Origin: Rodentibacter heidelbergensis
GTDB lineage: Bacteria > Pseudomonadota > Gammaproteobacteria > Enterobacterales > Pasteurellaceae
Length of the DNA stretch: 64,000 nt
NCBI RefSeq assembly: GCF_002000125.1
Contig: NZ_MLHH01000023.1
Span: 1-64,000, forward strand
Direction of reading: 5' to 3'
Shown: positions 8,418 to 18,996 of the stretch, one piece after another
Layout of the letters: every line of letters begins with the position of its first letter
How positions within the stretch are numbered: position 1 is the first letter of the stretch
Notes under the pieces: model-generated
Told to the model about the DNA's origin: nothing
Seen by the model: the letters and a program-made list of their open reading frames with translations, nothing else
Databases searched by the model: none
Made by a program: the position numbers and the translations under genes

Positions 8418-8446
8418 AGCCCTTATTTCATATAAGGGCTTTTTTT
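8418..8446 (+). terminator. Rho-independent terminator after hbpA
   Basis: A 9-bp stem (AGCCCTTAT / ATAAGGGCT) with a 5-base loop is followed by a run of T, 22 bp after the stop codon. Confidence 0.9.
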
Positions 8447-8506
8447 ATGAGTTGAAAAGCGGATATTGTGACTCCCCTTTCATTTTCCCTTCATCTTAAA
8501 TTTCCG

Positions 8507-8512
8507 TATAAT
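8507..8512 (+). promoter_or_regulatory. Likely -10 box for dnaE
   Basis: A perfect TATAAT lies about 50 bases upstream of the dnaE ATG. No convincing -35 box was seen at 16-18 bases. Confidence 0.5.
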
Positions 8513-8560
8513 ACAGCCCCATAAAAATATTCAAATCAACTGCATCTTCAAGGATTTCAA

Positions 8561-11500
8561 ATGACACAACCCCGCTTTGTTCACCTTCGCATACACAGTG
8601 ATTTTTCGATGATTGACGGTATCGCTAAAGTGAAACCTTTAGTCAAAACCTGTGTGGCAAATAATATGGTGGCGATGGCACTGACGGATTTCACCAATTT
8701 TTGTGGTGTCGTGCGTTTTTATGGGGAAGCCTTGTCTTCCGGCATCAAACCGATCATTGGGGCAGACGTGCGGGTACGCAGCAATCTATGCGGTGATGAA
8801 TTATTTGAACTCACTTTATTGGCAAAAAATAATACCGGCTATAAAAATATCACCCTACTATTGTCAAAAGCTTACCAGCGAGGCTATGACGACCTACCTT
8901 ATATCGATCAAGATTGGTTGATCGAACACCGTGAGGGGATAATTATTTTATCCGGCGGTACAAAAGGTGATGTCGGGAAAAAATTGCTAAAAGAAAATGC
9001 CGCCGAAATACAAAGTGCGGTCAAATTTTACCAAGAATTTTTTCCTGATCATTTTTATTTGGCATTAACCCGAACCGGTAAGCCTGATGAAGAACGCTAT
9101 ATTAAAGCCGCCTGTGCCTTGGCTGAAGCGCAACATCTCCCCCTAGTGGCGACCAATGATGTGGTCTTTTTAAAATCCGATGATGCGGAAGCCCATGAAA
9201 TTCGGGTTGCTATTCATGATGGCTACACCTTAGACGATCCCAAACGTCCTAAACTTTACACCGCACAACAATATTTCCGCACAGAAGAGGAAATGTGTGC
9301 CCTCTTTGCCGATATTCCCTCTGCCTTGGAAAATACCCTATTAATTGCTCAGCGTTGTAGTGTGACATTGCGTCTTGGGCAATATTTCTTACCGCAATTC
9401 CCAACAGGGGATCTGAGTACAGAAGATTATTTGGTGATGAAATCGAAAGAGGGCTTAGAAGAACGCTTGGCATTTTTGTTTCCCGATGAAAAAGTGCGGT
9501 CGGAAAAACGGGCAGAATATGATGAACGTTTGCAAGTTGAACTTGATGTGATCAACCAAATGGGCTTCCCCGGTTATTTCTTGATCGTGATGGAATTTAT
9601 TCAATGGTCGAAAGATAATGACATTCCCGTGGGGCCGGGACGGGGTTCAGGTGCGGGATCACTGGTGGCCTATGCGTTAAAAATTACCGATCTCGACCCA
9701 CTGGAATTCGATTTGCTTTTCGAGCGTTTCCTCAACCCTGAACGTGTGTCTATGCCCGATTTTGACGTGGATTTCTGTATGGACGGACGAGATCGGGTGA
9801 TCGAACATGTGGCGGAAACCTACGGACGCGGTGCGGTGTCGCAAATTATTACCTTCGGTACAATGGCAGCAAAAGCGGTTATCCGTGATGTGGGGCGGGT
9901 GCTGGGGCATCCCTATGGTTTTGTGGATCGCATTTCTAAATTAATTCCACCCGATCCGGGGATGACCCTTGCCAAAGCCTTTGAAGCCGAACCGCAATTA
10001 CAGGCTGCCTATGACAGTGATGAGGAAGTGCAAGCGCTGATTGATATGGCACGCAAACTGGAGGGGGTGACCCGAAACGCAGGAAAACACGCCGGTGGTG
10101 TGGTAATTTCCCCTACACTCATTACCGATTTCTCCCCCCTTTATTGCGACAGTGAAGGGCTTCATCCCGTTACCCATTTCGATAAAAATGATGTGGAATA
10201 TGCCGGTTTGGTTAAATTTGACTTCTTAGGGTTACGCACACTCACTATCATCAAATGGGCATTGGATATGGTAAACAGCCGTATGGCACGGGAAGGGAAA
10301 CCCTTAGTGGATATTGCCTCCATTCCTTTGGATGATCCACAATCTTTTGAATTACTCAAACGGGCTGAAACGACCGCCGTGTTCCAATTGGAATCGCGGG
10401 GTATGAAAGATTTAATTAAACGCTTACAACCGGACTGCTTTGAGGATATCATCGCTTTGGTGGCGCTCTTCCGTCCCGGCCCGTTGCAATCCGGCATGGT
10501 AGATAACTTTATCGACCGTAAACATGGGCGTGAAGAAGTTTCCTACCCTGATGCCAATTACCAGCACGAAAGCCTCAAACCCATTTTAGAACCCACCTAC
10601 GGCATTATTTTATATCAAGAGCAAGTGATGCAAATTGCTCAGGTTTTAGCCGGTTATACTTTAGGTGGTGCGGATTTATTACGCCGTGCAATGGGTAAGA
10701 AAAAACCGGAAGAAATGGCAAAACAGCGTTCCGTCTTTGAGGCAGGGGCGATTAAAAATGGCGTTGACGGTGAACTTTCTATGAAGATTTTTGACTTGGT
10801 AGAAAAATTTGCCGGTTATGGCTTTAATAAATCCCACTCGGCGGCCTATGCTTTGGTTTCTTACCAAACCCTTTGGTTGAAAACCCATTTCCCGGCAGAA
10901 TTTATGGCAGCAGTGATGACATCGGAAATGGACAATACGGATAAAATTGTCGGTTTGTACGATGAGTGCTTGCGGATGGGATTAAAAGTCACCCCACCGG
11001 ATATTAATGTGGGCAAACATCATTTTAGTGTGAATGAAAACGGTGAAATTGTCTATGGAATCGGGGCTATCAAAGGGGTGGGCGAAGGCCCTATTGAAGC
11101 CTTAGTAAAAGCGCGTAACGAGGGGGGATTTTTCAAGGATTTATTTGATCTCTGTGCTCGTGTGGATTTGAAAAAAATCAACCGCCGTACCTTTGAAAGC
11201 CTGATTATGTCTGGGGCATTTGACAAACTCGGGCCACATCGTGCTGCACTGTCTAAAAATTTAGAAGATGCCTTAAAAGCCTCCGATCAACATGCAAAAG
11301 ACGAAGCTATGGGGCAATCGGATATGTTCGGTGTATTAACCGAAACCCATGAAGAAGTGGAAAACGCCTATGCCAATACCCCACCTTATACAGAAAAACA
11401 AATTTTAGACGGCGAGCGTGAAACCCTAGGGCTTTATTTAAGCAGTCATCCTGTTAGCCGTTATTTGAAAGAACTTTCTCATTATAGCTCAACACGATTA

Positions 11501-12037
11501 AAAGAGCTCACACCCAACCGTCGAGGGCAAATGAGTACCGCTGCCGGATTAATTGTGTCATCACGCATTGCTATCACCAAAAAGGGAAATCGACTGGGCA
11601 TTGCCACATTAGATGATCGCTCCGGGCGTTTAGATATCACCTTATTTGGCGAAAGTCTGGAACAATTTGGCGAAAAATTGCAAAAAGACACCGTCGTCGT
11701 GGTATCCGGTCAGGTGAGCATGGATGATTTTTCCGGCGGGTTAAAAATGACCGTACGGGAAATGATGACCTTAGATGAAGCCCGTTCACGCTATGCTAAA
11801 TCCCTTGCTATTAGTCTTTCCGATGAACAGATAACGCCGATGTTGATTAAGCAACTCAAACAAATACTTGAACCGGCCAGCGGTGGCGCATTGCCAATTA
11901 ACGTTTATTACCAAAGCCCGCAAGGCAGAGCGTTACTACGGCTGGGTATTCAATGGTCGATTACCCCTACCGATGAAATTTTGACGGAATTAGTCAATAT
12001 GTTGGGTGAAAATGCCGTTGAATTGGAATTTGGATAA
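8561..12037 (+). CDS. dnaE: DNA polymerase III alpha subunit
   Basis: This is the replicative polymerase catalytic subunit, acting in the DNA polymerase III core. The 1158-residue length is normal for gamma-proteobacteria. It starts with the PHP domain ([13 protein letters not shown]), continues with the palm carrying the catalytic aspartates in PDFDVDF (about residue 400), then the fingers, tandem helix-hairpin-helix region, the OB fold ([18 protein letters not shown], about 1000) and the C-terminal tau-binding region. The gene stands alone, with a terminator before it and a TATAAT box upstream. No anomalies seen. Confidence 0.97.
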   Translation: MTQPRFVHLRIHSDFSMIDGIAKVKPLVKTCVANNMVAMALTDFTNFCGVVRFYGEALSSGIKPIIGADVRVRSNLCGDELFELTLLAKNNTGYKNITLLLSKAYQRGYDDLPYIDQDWLIEHREGIIILSGGTKGDVGKKLLKENAAEIQSAVKFYQEFFPDHFYLALTRTGKPDEERYIKAACALAEAQHLPLVATNDVVFLKSDDAEAHEIRVAIHDGYTLDDPKRPKLYTAQQYFRTEEEMCALFADIPSALENTLLIAQRCSVTLRLGQYFLPQFPTGDLSTEDYLVMKSKEGLEERLAFLFPDEKVRSEKRAEYDERLQVELDVINQMGFPGYFLIVMEFIQWSKDNDIPVGPGRGSGAGSLVAYALKITDLDPLEFDLLFERFLNPERVSMPDFDVDFCMDGRDRVIEHVAETYGRGAVSQIITFGTMAAKAVIRDVGRVLGHPYGFVDRISKLIPPDPGMTLAKAFEAEPQLQAAYDSDEEVQALIDMARKLEGVTRNAGKHAGGVVISPTLITDFSPLYCDSEGLHPVTHFDKNDVEYAGLVKFDFLGLRTLTIIKWALDMVNSRMAREGKPLVDIASIPLDDPQSFELLKRAETTAVFQLESRGMKDLIKRLQPDCFEDIIALVALFRPGPLQSGMVDNFIDRKHGREEVSYPDANYQHESLKPILEPTYGIILYQEQVMQIAQVLAGYTLGGADLLRRAMGKKKPEEMAKQRSVFEAGAIKNGVDGELSMKIFDLVEKFAGYGFNKSHSAAYALVSYQTLWLKTHFPAEFMAAVMTSEMDNTDKIVGLYDECLRMGLKVTPPDINVGKHHFSVNENGEIVYGIGAIKGVGEGPIEALVKARNEGGFFKDLFDLCARVDLKKINRRTFESLIMSGAFDKLGPHRAALSKNLEDALKASDQHAKDEAMGQSDMFGVLTETHEEVENAYANTPPYTEKQILDGERETLGLYLSSHPVSRYLKELSHYSSTRLKELTPNRRGQMSTAAGLIVSSRIAITKKGNRLGIATLDDRSGRLDITLFGESLEQFGEKLQKDTVVVVSGQVSMDDFSGGLKMTVREMMTLDEARSRYAKSLAISLSDEQITPMLIKQLKQILEPASGGALPINVYYQSPQGRALLRLGIQWSITPTDEILTELVNMLGENAVELEFG

Positions 12038-12115
12038 TGTACCTAAATTTAGGACAGCGTAAGCTTCCTGTGCTACAATCACGCACCAATTACCCTGAGA
12101 AAAATAAGAGAAATT

Positions 12116-12625
12116 ATGGCTGTACTTGATGTATTAATTTACCCCGAAGAACATTTAAAAATCGTCTGTGATCCTGTTTCTGAAGTCAATGATGATATTC
12201 GTAAAATTGTTGATGATATGTTTGATACCATGTACCAACAAGAAGGCATTGGTTTAGCCGCCCCACAGGTGGATATTTTACAACGCATTATCACCATTGA
12301 TATTGAGGGCGACAAACAAAATCAATTGGTTTTGATTAATCCTGAGATTTTAGCCTCAGAAGGTGAAACCGGTATCGAAGAAGGCTGCTTATCCATACCG
12401 GGTTTTCGTGCTTTAGTGCCACGCAAAGAAAAAGTGACCGTAAAAGCGCTTGATCGTCATGGCAAAGAATTCACGCTCAATGCCGACGGCTTACTCGCCA
12501 TTTGTATTCAGCATGAAATTGATCACCTCAACGGTGTTTTATTTGTGGACTATCTTTCACCACTCAAACGCCAACGTATTAAAGAAAAATTGATTAAATA
12601 TAAAAAACAGATAGCAAAACAATAA
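12116..12625 (+). CDS. def: Peptide deformylase
   Basis: This enzyme removes the formyl group from the N-terminal methionine of new proteins, using Fe2+. The 169-residue protein carries all three active-site motifs: GIGLAAPQ (about 44-51), EEGCLSIPG with the metal-binding Cys (about 90), and QHEIDHLNG with two metal-binding His (about 135). It begins the conserved order def-fmt-rsmB-trkA-mscL, but here a 227-bp gap containing a mobile repeat separates it from fmt, so fmt may have its own promoter or depend on read-through. Confidence 0.97.
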   Translation: MAVLDVLIYPEEHLKIVCDPVSEVNDDIRKIVDDMFDTMYQQEGIGLAAPQVDILQRIITIDIEGDKQNQLVLINPEILASEGETGIEEGCLSIPGFRALVPRKEKVTVKALDRHGKEFTLNADGLLAICIQHEIDHLNGVLFVDYLSPLKRQRIKEKLIKYKKQIAKQ

Positions 12626-12628
12626 CCG

Positions 12629-12770
12629 ACATTATGTAGTCCATGTACAACACAGGGATTTCAAAGAAACGTAGGGACACACTGCGTGTGTCCACTTGTA
12701 ATATATTGAAATTTGATTTTATAACGGACACACGCAGTGTGTCCCTACCCCTGTGCAACAAAGACATCAT
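12629..12770. repeat. MITE-like palindromic element, copy 1
   Basis: The outer left arm (12629-12650) contains CATTATGTAGTCCATGTACA. The diverged right arm (12752-12770) matches its inverse at 14 of 19 positions when compared with the common end. Inside lies a 78-bp unit (12671-12748) with 23-bp inverted ends running from GTAGGGACACAC to GTGTGTCCCTAC, each itself palindromic (GGACACAC TGC GTGTGTCC). A second copy is at 33991-34161. The element is inserted between def and fmt. Translation of it is meaningless. Confidence 0.75.
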
Positions 12771-12775
12771 CACGA

Positions 12776-12803
12776 AAAGTGCGGTTAATTTTGACCGCAT
12801 TTT
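12776..12803. terminator. Inverted uptake-signal pair
   Basis: AAAAGTGCGGT and ACCGCATTTT face each other across 8 bases and are followed by GTTTTC. Paired uptake signals commonly double as terminators in this family. Its right copy has one mismatch to the core. It lies between def and fmt. Confidence 0.55.
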
Positions 12804-12851
12804 GTTTTCTCTTTATAACGATCTGTAACATTATTCAACATAACGTAGAAC

Positions 12852-13829
12852 ATGATGAAACCACTCAATATTATTTTTGCCGGCACGCCGGATTTTGCGG
12901 CACAGCATTTGCAAGCCCTACTCCACTCCCAACATAAGGTCATTGCGGTTTATACCCAACCGGATAAACCGGCGGGGCGTGGTAAAAAATTACAAGCCAG
13001 CCCGGTGAAACAATTAGCATTACAGCATCACATTCCGGTTTACCAACCTAAATCCTTACGCAACGCTGAGGCACAAGCAGAGTTACAAGCGCTGAATGCC
13101 GATGTGATGGTGGTGGTGGCTTATGGCCTCATTCTCCCTAAAGCGGTTTTAGATACCCCTCGTTTGGGCTGTTTGAATGTGCATGGTTCTATTTTGCCTC
13201 GTTGGCGTGGTGCAGCACCTATTCAACGTGCGATTTGGGCAGGGGATGAGCAAACAGGCGTCACGATTATGCAAATGGATGAGGGCTTAGATACCGGGGA
13301 TATGTTACACAAAGTCTATTGTGATATTTTGTCCACAGAAACCGCAGCCAGCCTTTATGATAAATTGGCTCAACTGGCCCCTCCTGCACTCATTGAAGTG
13401 CTTGACCAACTGGAAAGCGGAAAATTTATCGCCGAGAAACAAGAGGATAGTCAAAGCAACTATACCGATAAACTTTCTTATGCAGATAAACTTTCTAAAG
13501 AGGAAGCCAAATTAGATTGGTCGCTTTCAAGCACACAACTTGAACGGAATATTCGGGCATTCAACCCTTGGCCGATGGCTTATTTCAGCACGGAAGATAA
13601 AGAAGGTAATCTACAGACCTTAAAAGTCTATCAAGCAGAAGTATTGCCTCATCAAGATAAACCGGCAGGGACAATTTTGCGTGCGGATAAAACCGGTCTT
13701 CAAATTGCCACGGCTGAGGGGGTATTAAATATTCTACAACTGCAACCGGCAGGGAAAAAGCCCATGTCGGTTCAAGATTTGCTCAATGGACGGGCAGACT
13801 GGTTTCCTCTAGGTAAGGTGTTAGCTTAA
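12852..13829 (+). CDS. fmt: Methionyl-tRNA formyltransferase
   Basis: It formylates Met-tRNA(fMet) with 10-formyl-tetrahydrofolate, making the initiator tRNA. The 325-residue protein has the N-terminal Rossmann-like catalytic domain with [17 protein letters not shown] (about 108-124, containing the catalytic His) and a C-terminal OB-type tRNA-binding domain (about 210 on). Two adjacent ATGs (12852, 12855) are possible starts. Its stop overlaps the rsmB start by one base (TAATG), so the two are translationally coupled. It opposes def functionally: one adds formyl groups, the other removes them. Confidence 0.97.
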   Translation: MMKPLNIIFAGTPDFAAQHLQALLHSQHKVIAVYTQPDKPAGRGKKLQASPVKQLALQHHIPVYQPKSLRNAEAQAELQALNADVMVVVAYGLILPKAVLDTPRLGCLNVHGSILPRWRGAAPIQRAIWAGDEQTGVTIMQMDEGLDTGDMLHKVYCDILSTETAASLYDKLAQLAPPALIEVLDQLESGKFIAEKQEDSQSNYTDKLSYADKLSKEEAKLDWSLSSTQLERNIRAFNPWPMAYFSTEDKEGNLQTLKVYQAEVLPHQDKPAGTILRADKTGLQIATAEGVLNILQLQPAGKKPMSVQDLLNGRADWFPLGKVLA

Positions 13830-15211
13830 TGAAACATACCCCCTCACAACCCCAAGCGGGCAAAGCTAAACCAATGAAAAAAACAGCGAAAAAATCTACC
13901 GCACTTTCCACCAGAGCCTTGGCGGCACAGATCGTTTTGCAGGTGCTTGATGAGGGAAAATCCCTTTCAAGCTTAATTCCTTCTGTTCAAGCCTCCCTAA
14001 AAACACAGGATTTACCGTTACTCCAAGAAATTTGTTTTGGCATCTGTCGAGTGCTGCCTCGTTTAGAACAGATTATCCAACACCTTGTGGATAAACCGCT
14101 TAAAGGCAAAACCCGCATTGTGCATTGTTTATTGTTGGTCGGGCTGTATCAATTGCTTTATATGCGAATTCCGCCCCACGCAGCGGTGGATGAAGTGGTG
14201 AATGCCACAAAAGCCTTGAAATCTGACAGTTTCCGTGGGTTAGTCAATGGCGTATTACGCCGTTTTCTGCGTGAACAGGAAAGCATTTTGGCGCAAGTGG
14301 ATAAACATTGGCAAACCTTGCATCCCGAATGGTTTGTAAACAAATTGAAAAAAGCTTATCCCAATTGGCGTGATATCATTCATGCGAATAACCAAAAACC
14401 GCCGATGTGGCTACGGGTTAATGCACAAAAAAATAGCCCAGAAACTTACCGCACTTTATTAGAAAAAGCGGACATTTTGGCAGAAAGTGGCCCCCACCCT
14501 CAGGCATTGCGGTTGCGCTTCGCCACAGCGGTAGAAAAATTACCCCATTTTGCGGAAGGGGAAGTGACGGTACAGGATTTGAGCGCCCAATGGGCGGCAG
14601 TCTTGTTAGCGCCACAAAATGACGAATGGATTTTAGATGCTTGTGCCGCCCCCGGGGGGAAAACCACCCATATTTTAGAACTCGCCCCACAAGCCAAAGT
14701 GATCGCCTTGGATATTGAAGCCCAGCGTTTGAAACGGGTGGAAGAAAATCTGACACGTTTAAATCAGCAGGCAACAGTGGTTTGTGGTGATGCCACACAA
14801 CCCGACGAATGGCTGGCTGAAATCGGGCAAAGTGCGGTGCAATTTGACCGTATTTTATTAGATGCCCCTTGCTCTGCCACCGGTGTTATTCGCCGTCATC
14901 CCGATATAAAATGGCTACGCCAAGAAACGGATATAGCCCAACTTACCGCATTACAAAACAATATTTTGAAGGCACTTTGGGCAAAATTGAAGCCCAACGG
15001 TATTTTATTGTATGCCACCTGCTCCGTATTACCGGAAGAAAATCATGAACAAATTCGCACTTTTTTATCTGAACAACCTGATGCGGAATTATTACCTCTC
15101 CCCTTTAAAGAAGCCGTAAGTGGTGATAAAAGTGCGGTCGGTTTTCAGTTTATTCCGCAAGAAAAAGGCGGAGATGGGTTCTACTATGCCAAATTGCGTA
15201 AGCGTGTCTAG
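13829..15211 (+). CDS. rsmB: 16S rRNA m5C967 methyltransferase RsmB
   Basis: It methylates C967 of 16S rRNA using S-adenosylmethionine. The protein has 460 residues, slightly long because of a basic N-terminal extension ([10 protein letters not shown]). An NusB-like RNA-binding domain (about 28-165) comes first, then the Rossmann methyltransferase with [12 protein letters not shown] (about 271-282), the motif IV cysteine in DAPCSATGV, and the catalytic cysteine in [11 protein letters not shown]. It is coupled to fmt and followed after 15 bp by a glycosyltransferase gene not usually found in this operon. Confidence 0.95.
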   Translation: MKHTPSQPQAGKAKPMKKTAKKSTALSTRALAAQIVLQVLDEGKSLSSLIPSVQASLKTQDLPLLQEICFGICRVLPRLEQIIQHLVDKPLKGKTRIVHCLLLVGLYQLLYMRIPPHAAVDEVVNATKALKSDSFRGLVNGVLRRFLREQESILAQVDKHWQTLHPEWFVNKLKKAYPNWRDIIHANNQKPPMWLRVNAQKNSPETYRTLLEKADILAESGPHPQALRLRFATAVEKLPHFAEGEVTVQDLSAQWAAVLLAPQNDEWILDACAAPGGKTTHILELAPQAKVIALDIEAQRLKRVEENLTRLNQQATVVCGDATQPDEWLAEIGQSAVQFDRILLDAPCSATGVIRRHPDIKWLRQETDIAQLTALQNNILKALWAKLKPNGILLYATCSVLPEENHEQIRTFLSEQPDAELLPLPFKEAVSGDKSAVGFQFIPQEKGGDGFYYAKLRKRV

Positions 15212-15226
15212 CCAAAGGAGACAAAG

Positions 15227-16033
15227 ATGTTCCCCCCTATTGACGTGATTATTCCCTGCTATAATGCCGAAAAAACCTTGAACCGAGCAGTAGAATCAGC
15301 GTTACATCAACCTTGTTTGGGCAAAATTTGGCTGATTGATGATGCCTCTAAAGATAATACCTTCTCCTTAGCACAAAAATGGGCAAAAGATTATCCCGAT
15401 AGAATTCGGGTAGAAAAAATGCCAACCAATAGCGGTGTGGCAAAAACGAGAAATTGGGGCGCATTACAATCCAGCAACGAATTTATCGCTTTTTTAGATG
15501 CTGACGATGCCTATGAGGCGGGTGCATTGGAAGTGGCTGCCGCCACCTTTCATTTTCAACCGGACACCTCGGTGGTACGTTTAGCCTTAAAACCCATAGG
15601 GTTAGCAAAGTGCTATGCGGATCATCCTAATTTTGATTTTGCTTGGCAGCACATGAGAATGACCTGCGGTGGCAATGTAGTATTTCGCCGTGCTTTTTTC
15701 CTAGCCTGTGGCGGTTTTCCTCAAGATGCCTTATTCCGAGAGCTGGGCGGTGAGGACGGCGCTTTAGGCATTGCGACAACAAGAATTGGGAAAGTAACGA
15801 CCTTATTTGATGAGGTAGGGGTGTTACATTATTGTCGAGAAGGCATGCACGCCGAACGATTATTAGAGGCAATTTTGTTTCAAAAAAAACCTGAAGGGGT
15901 CACAGAAGAAAAAATGGCTCAGGCCAATGCTGTAACGGATGAAATCTGTCGCCAAATGGACGCCTTAAAGTGCGGTCTAAATTCGCCGCAAATGGGGATT
16001 TTCCCTCTGATCTTAACAAGGAGTGACACATGA
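15227..16033 (+). CDS. Family 2 glycosyltransferase
   Basis: This 268-residue GT-A enzyme is of the GT2 type: [19 protein letters not shown] at the N-terminus, [10 protein letters not shown] (nucleotide binding, about 37-46) and the metal-binding FLDADDAYE (about 85-93). No membrane segment is evident, so it is probably cytoplasmic. AAAGGAGACAAAG precedes the ATG. Its TGA overlaps the trkA ATG (ATGA). It therefore sits, tightly coupled, inside a housekeeping operon that in E. coli and H. influenzae runs rsmB directly into trkA. The acceptor is unknown; lipooligosaccharide is a reasonable guess. Confidence 0.85.
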   Translation: MFPPIDVIIPCYNAEKTLNRAVESALHQPCLGKIWLIDDASKDNTFSLAQKWAKDYPDRIRVEKMPTNSGVAKTRNWGALQSSNEFIAFLDADDAYEAGALEVAAATFHFQPDTSVVRLALKPIGLAKCYADHPNFDFAWQHMRMTCGGNVVFRRAFFLACGGFPQDALFRELGGEDGALGIATTRIGKVTTLFDEVGVLHYCREGMHAERLLEAILFQKKPEGVTEEKMAQANAVTDEICRQMDALKCGLNSPQMGIFPLILTRSDT

Positions 16034-17406
16034 AAATAATGATCCTTGGTGCTGGGCAAGTCGGCACAACATTAGCGGAAAATCTGCTGAGTGAAGATAA
16101 CGATATTACGCTCGTAGATAATGAATCACCACGACTTCAGGCCTTACAAGAAAAACATGATTTAAGAGTAGTGCAAGGCTCTCCCTCCTCCCCTAAAGTA
16201 TTGCGTGATGCCGGTGCGGCAGATGCCGATTTAATGGTGGCGGTCACCTCATCAGATGAAATCAATATGGTGGCCTGCCAAATGGGTTACACTTTATTTA
16301 ATACGCCAACCCGCATCGCGCGTATTCGCAATTCGGAATATTTGCGTGAAAAAGACAAACTGTTTAATGATGAAAATATCCCCATCGATCACCTTATTTC
16401 ACCGGAAAATTTAGTCACCGATGAGATCACTCGCCTTATCGCCTACCCGGGTGCATTACAGGTGGCACATTTTGCTAAAAATCGTATCAGTGTCGTGGTG
16501 GTAAAAGCCTATTATGGTGGGGCATTAGTCGGCCATGCTTTATCCGCTTTTAAAGAGCATATGCCCCATATTGCCTGCCGTATTGTGTCTATTTTACGTC
16601 ATGATAAAAGTATTCGTCCGCAAGGTTCGACCATTATTGAAGCCGGTGATGAAATCACCTTTGTTTGTGCAACAGAACATATCAAAGCCGTTATCAGTGA
16701 ATTACAACGTCTTGAAAAACCCTATAAACGGGTGATGATTACCGGAGGCGGCAACATTGCAGTGGGAGTTGCCAAACAGTTGGAAGATCATTGCATTGTT
16801 AAACTCATTGAACGAGATACCGAACGCGCTCAAATTTTGGCAGAAAAACTCTCAAAAACCTTGGTTTTTCATGGCGATGCATCAGATCAAAATTTATTGT
16901 TTGAAGAACATATCGAAAATGTGGATGTGTTTCTTTCCTTAAGCGGTGATGATGAAACCAATATTATGTCTGCCCTATTGGCAAAACGCTTGGGAGCGAA
17001 AAAAGCCATGGTGTTAATTCAACGCATGGCCTATATCAATCTTATCCAAGGCGGTACGATTGATATTGCCGTTTCCCCTCAGCAGGCCACCATATCGGCT
17101 TTGTTAGGCTATGTGAGGAAAGGTGATGTCAAAAATGTGGCAAGTTTACATCACGGCACGGCAGAAGCCATTGAAATTGTGGCTCACGGTGATGTTAATT
17201 CTTCCAATATTATTGGGCGCAGAATACGGGATATTCGCTTACCCACAGGTTGTATCATCGGGGCAATTTTACGCCATAATGAGGTGATCATTGGCCATAA
17301 GAACACGGAGATTCAAGATGGCGATCAGGTGGTCGTCTATCTCAGCGATAAAAAAGCCGTGTCTGAAATTGAAAAATTGTTCCAACCGAGTGCATTCTTT
17401 ATTTAA
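16030..17406 (+). CDS. trkA: Trk potassium uptake NAD-binding regulator
   Basis: TrkA is the peripheral cytoplasmic regulator of Trk K+ channels. Its 458 residues contain two RCK units in tandem. The first nucleotide-binding fold starts [19 protein letters not shown] and the second at about 236 ([19 protein letters not shown]). Each is followed by a TrkA-C domain (about 140-220 and 370-458). The start overlaps the GT2 gene stop, so its translation probably depends on that gene. mscL follows at a 69-bp gap, pairing K+ uptake with an osmotic release valve. Confidence 0.97.
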   Translation: MKIMILGAGQVGTTLAENLLSEDNDITLVDNESPRLQALQEKHDLRVVQGSPSSPKVLRDAGAADADLMVAVTSSDEINMVACQMGYTLFNTPTRIARIRNSEYLREKDKLFNDENIPIDHLISPENLVTDEITRLIAYPGALQVAHFAKNRISVVVVKAYYGGALVGHALSAFKEHMPHIACRIVSILRHDKSIRPQGSTIIEAGDEITFVCATEHIKAVISELQRLEKPYKRVMITGGGNIAVGVAKQLEDHCIVKLIERDTERAQILAEKLSKTLVFHGDASDQNLLFEEHIENVDVFLSLSGDDETNIMSALLAKRLGAKKAMVLIQRMAYINLIQGGTIDIAVSPQQATISALLGYVRKGDVKNVASLHHGTAEAIEIVAHGDVNSSNIIGRRIRDIRLPTGCIIGAILRHNEVIIGHKNTEIQDGDQVVVYLSDKKAVSEIEKLFQPSAFFI

Positions 17407-17475
17407 TTGTTTACTTTTTAGCTAAAGCTCATATAGAATACAGCCCCATTTATTCATTTATCAAAAGGAAAATTT

Positions 17476-17865
17476 ATGAGCTTTATAAAAGAATTTCGCG
17501 AATTTGCGATGCGTGGTAATGTTGTCGATATGGCAGTGGGTGTCATTATCGGTGGTGCATTCGGTAAAATTGTCAGTTCACTGGTCGGTGATGTGGTCAT
17601 GCCGGTATTAGGTCTCTTAACCGGTGGTGTGGACTTCAAAGATTTAAAATATATTTTAGAACCGGCAAACGGTGACATTCCGGCCGTCACATTAAACTAC
17701 GGGATGTTTATTCAAAACATCTTTGACTTCGTGATTATTGCATTTGCCATTTTCTTGATGGTGAGAAGCATTAATAAATTGAAAAAACCGGAAGAAAAAC
17801 CGGCTGATGAGCCTTCTAACGAAGAAAAATTACTTACTGAAATTCGTGATTTATTGAAAAAATAA
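17476..17865 (+). CDS. mscL: Large-conductance mechanosensitive channel
   Basis: MscL is a homopentameric inner-membrane channel that opens under membrane tension on hypo-osmotic shock. The 129-residue protein begins with [22 protein letters not shown], of which the amphipathic N-terminal helix and the start of TM1 are typical (shown only in part as [10 protein letters not shown]). A periplasmic loop (about 45-70), TM2 (about 72-95) and a charged C-terminal helix follow. AAAAGGAAAA precedes the ATG. A possible -10 box lies in the gap after trkA, so it may have its own promoter. Confidence 0.97.
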   Translation: MSFIKEFREFAMRGNVVDMAVGVIIGGAFGKIVSSLVGDVVMPVLGLLTGGVDFKDLKYILEPANGDIPAVTLNYGMFIQNIFDFVIIAFAIFLMVRSINKLKKPEEKPADEPSNEEKLLTEIRDLLKK

Positions 17866-17890
17866 TTTCCGCTAAATCAATCGACATTGC

Positions 17891-17953
17891 AATGAGTGTT
17901 TCCCTTTATCGGCATATCGCTATGCCTAAATAAAAAGGAAACACTCATTTTTT
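17891..17953. terminator. Nested hairpin between mscL and murB
   Basis: Perfect 13-bp outer arms (17891-17903 and 17937-17949, AATGAGTGTTTCC and its complement) enclose a second perfect stem, GGCATA-TCGC-TATGCC (17911-17926). Six T follow on the plus strand. It most likely terminates both convergent genes. The two-storey shape is more elaborate than usual. Confidence 0.75.
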
Positions 17954-17962
17954 ATGTAAAAA

Positions 17963-18988
17963 TCAAGCAATGGCTTTCTCACTGTCTACTTCGCCATTGG
18001 CACCGATAAAGCGCACTTCAGGTTGTAAGAATACGCCAAATTTTTCCGCCACGGTTTTACGCACATGTCGGGCTAATTGCACAACATCGCCTCCACTGGC
18101 ATTCGTTTTATTGATCAACACCAAAGCTTGCTTTTCATGAACCGCCGCCCCGCCGATTTGGTAACCTTTGAGATGACATTGATCAATCAACCAGCCCGCC
18201 GCCAATTTCACCGAACCATCCGCCTGGGGAAAGTGCGGTATATTTTCCGCCTGTTTTTGAATTGTTGCGAATTGTGCTGCACTCACGACAGGGTTTTTGA
18301 AGAAACTCCCCGCATTCCCCCATTCATCCGGGTTAGGTAACTTACTTTGGCGAATTTGACAAACTTCATCAAAAATTTGTTTTGCTGTAATCCTTTGTGG
18401 ATCAAAATTTACCAGCGAGCCATATTTCAATACAGGTTGCCAATTTTTAGCGAGTTTTAATCCAATCGCCGTAATCACATAACCCTTTTGATAGCGATGC
18501 TTAAAAATACTTTCACGGTAACCAAACTCACATTCTGCCGAATTTAAACGAAATAATTCACCGCTTTCCAAATTCAATACATCCACATAATGACAGAAAT
18601 CTTTAAATTCCACCCCATAAGCACCAATGTTTTGAATCGGTGCAGAACCGGCACAGCCCGGGATCAGCGCAAGGTTTTCTAGTCCGTTCATTCCTTGTTC
18701 AAGGCTCCATGCCACCAATTGATGCCAATTTTCCCCTCCATTAACATGGAGATAATGAAAAAGATCATCTTCCTCATGAGTGATGCCAAGCAAACGATTA
18801 ATCAGCACCACGCCATTGAAATCCTCTAAAAACAGCATATTGCTACCTTGCCCAAGAAAAAGCACCGGCCGATTTTGAGCCTTCGCCTCTGCCCAAGCTT
18901 GTTTTAACTGATCGAGTGTATTGATTTCAATAATTTCATGGGCATTCACCGGAATATGGAAGGTATGAAAAGGTTGTAAGCTTTGCAT
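17963..18988 (-). CDS. murB: UDP-N-acetylenolpyruvoylglucosamine reductase
   Basis: MurB is a cytoplasmic FAD enzyme that reduces UDP-GlcNAc-enolpyruvate to UDP-MurNAc with NADPH in peptidoglycan synthesis. The 341 residues match type I MurB. The FAD site includes [10 protein letters not shown] (about 45-54) and [21 protein letters not shown] (about 104-124), and the catalytic Ser is in [10 protein letters not shown] (about 228-237). It starts 8 bp after narQ, in the same order as H. influenzae murB-narQ. Confidence 0.96.
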   Translation of the reverse strand: MQSLQPFHTFHIPVNAHEIIEINTLDQLKQAWAEAKAQNRPVLFLGQGSNMLFLEDFNGVVLINRLLGITHEEDDLFHYLHVNGGENWHQLVAWSLEQGMNGLENLALIPGCAGSAPIQNIGAYGVEFKDFCHYVDVLNLESGELFRLNSAECEFGYRESIFKHRYQKGYVITAIGLKLAKNWQPVLKYGSLVNFDPQRITAKQIFDEVCQIRQSKLPNPDEWGNAGSFFKNPVVSAAQFATIQKQAENIPHFPQADGSVKLAAGWLIDQCHLKGYQIGGAAVHEKQALVLINKTNASGGDVVQLARHVRKTVAEKFGVFLQPEVRFIGANGEVDSEKAIA

Positions 18989-18996
18989 GGTTTTCC

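Noticed and set aside
12671-12748. Repeats with GTGTGTCC cores as a possible CRISPR array
   Set aside because: There are only two inverted copies per site with no regular spacers and no cas genes; the palindromic ends fit a small mobile repeat.
12643-12828. Small ORF across the def-fmt gap
   Set aside because: It reads through both palindromic repeat ends; its residues derive from the repeats.
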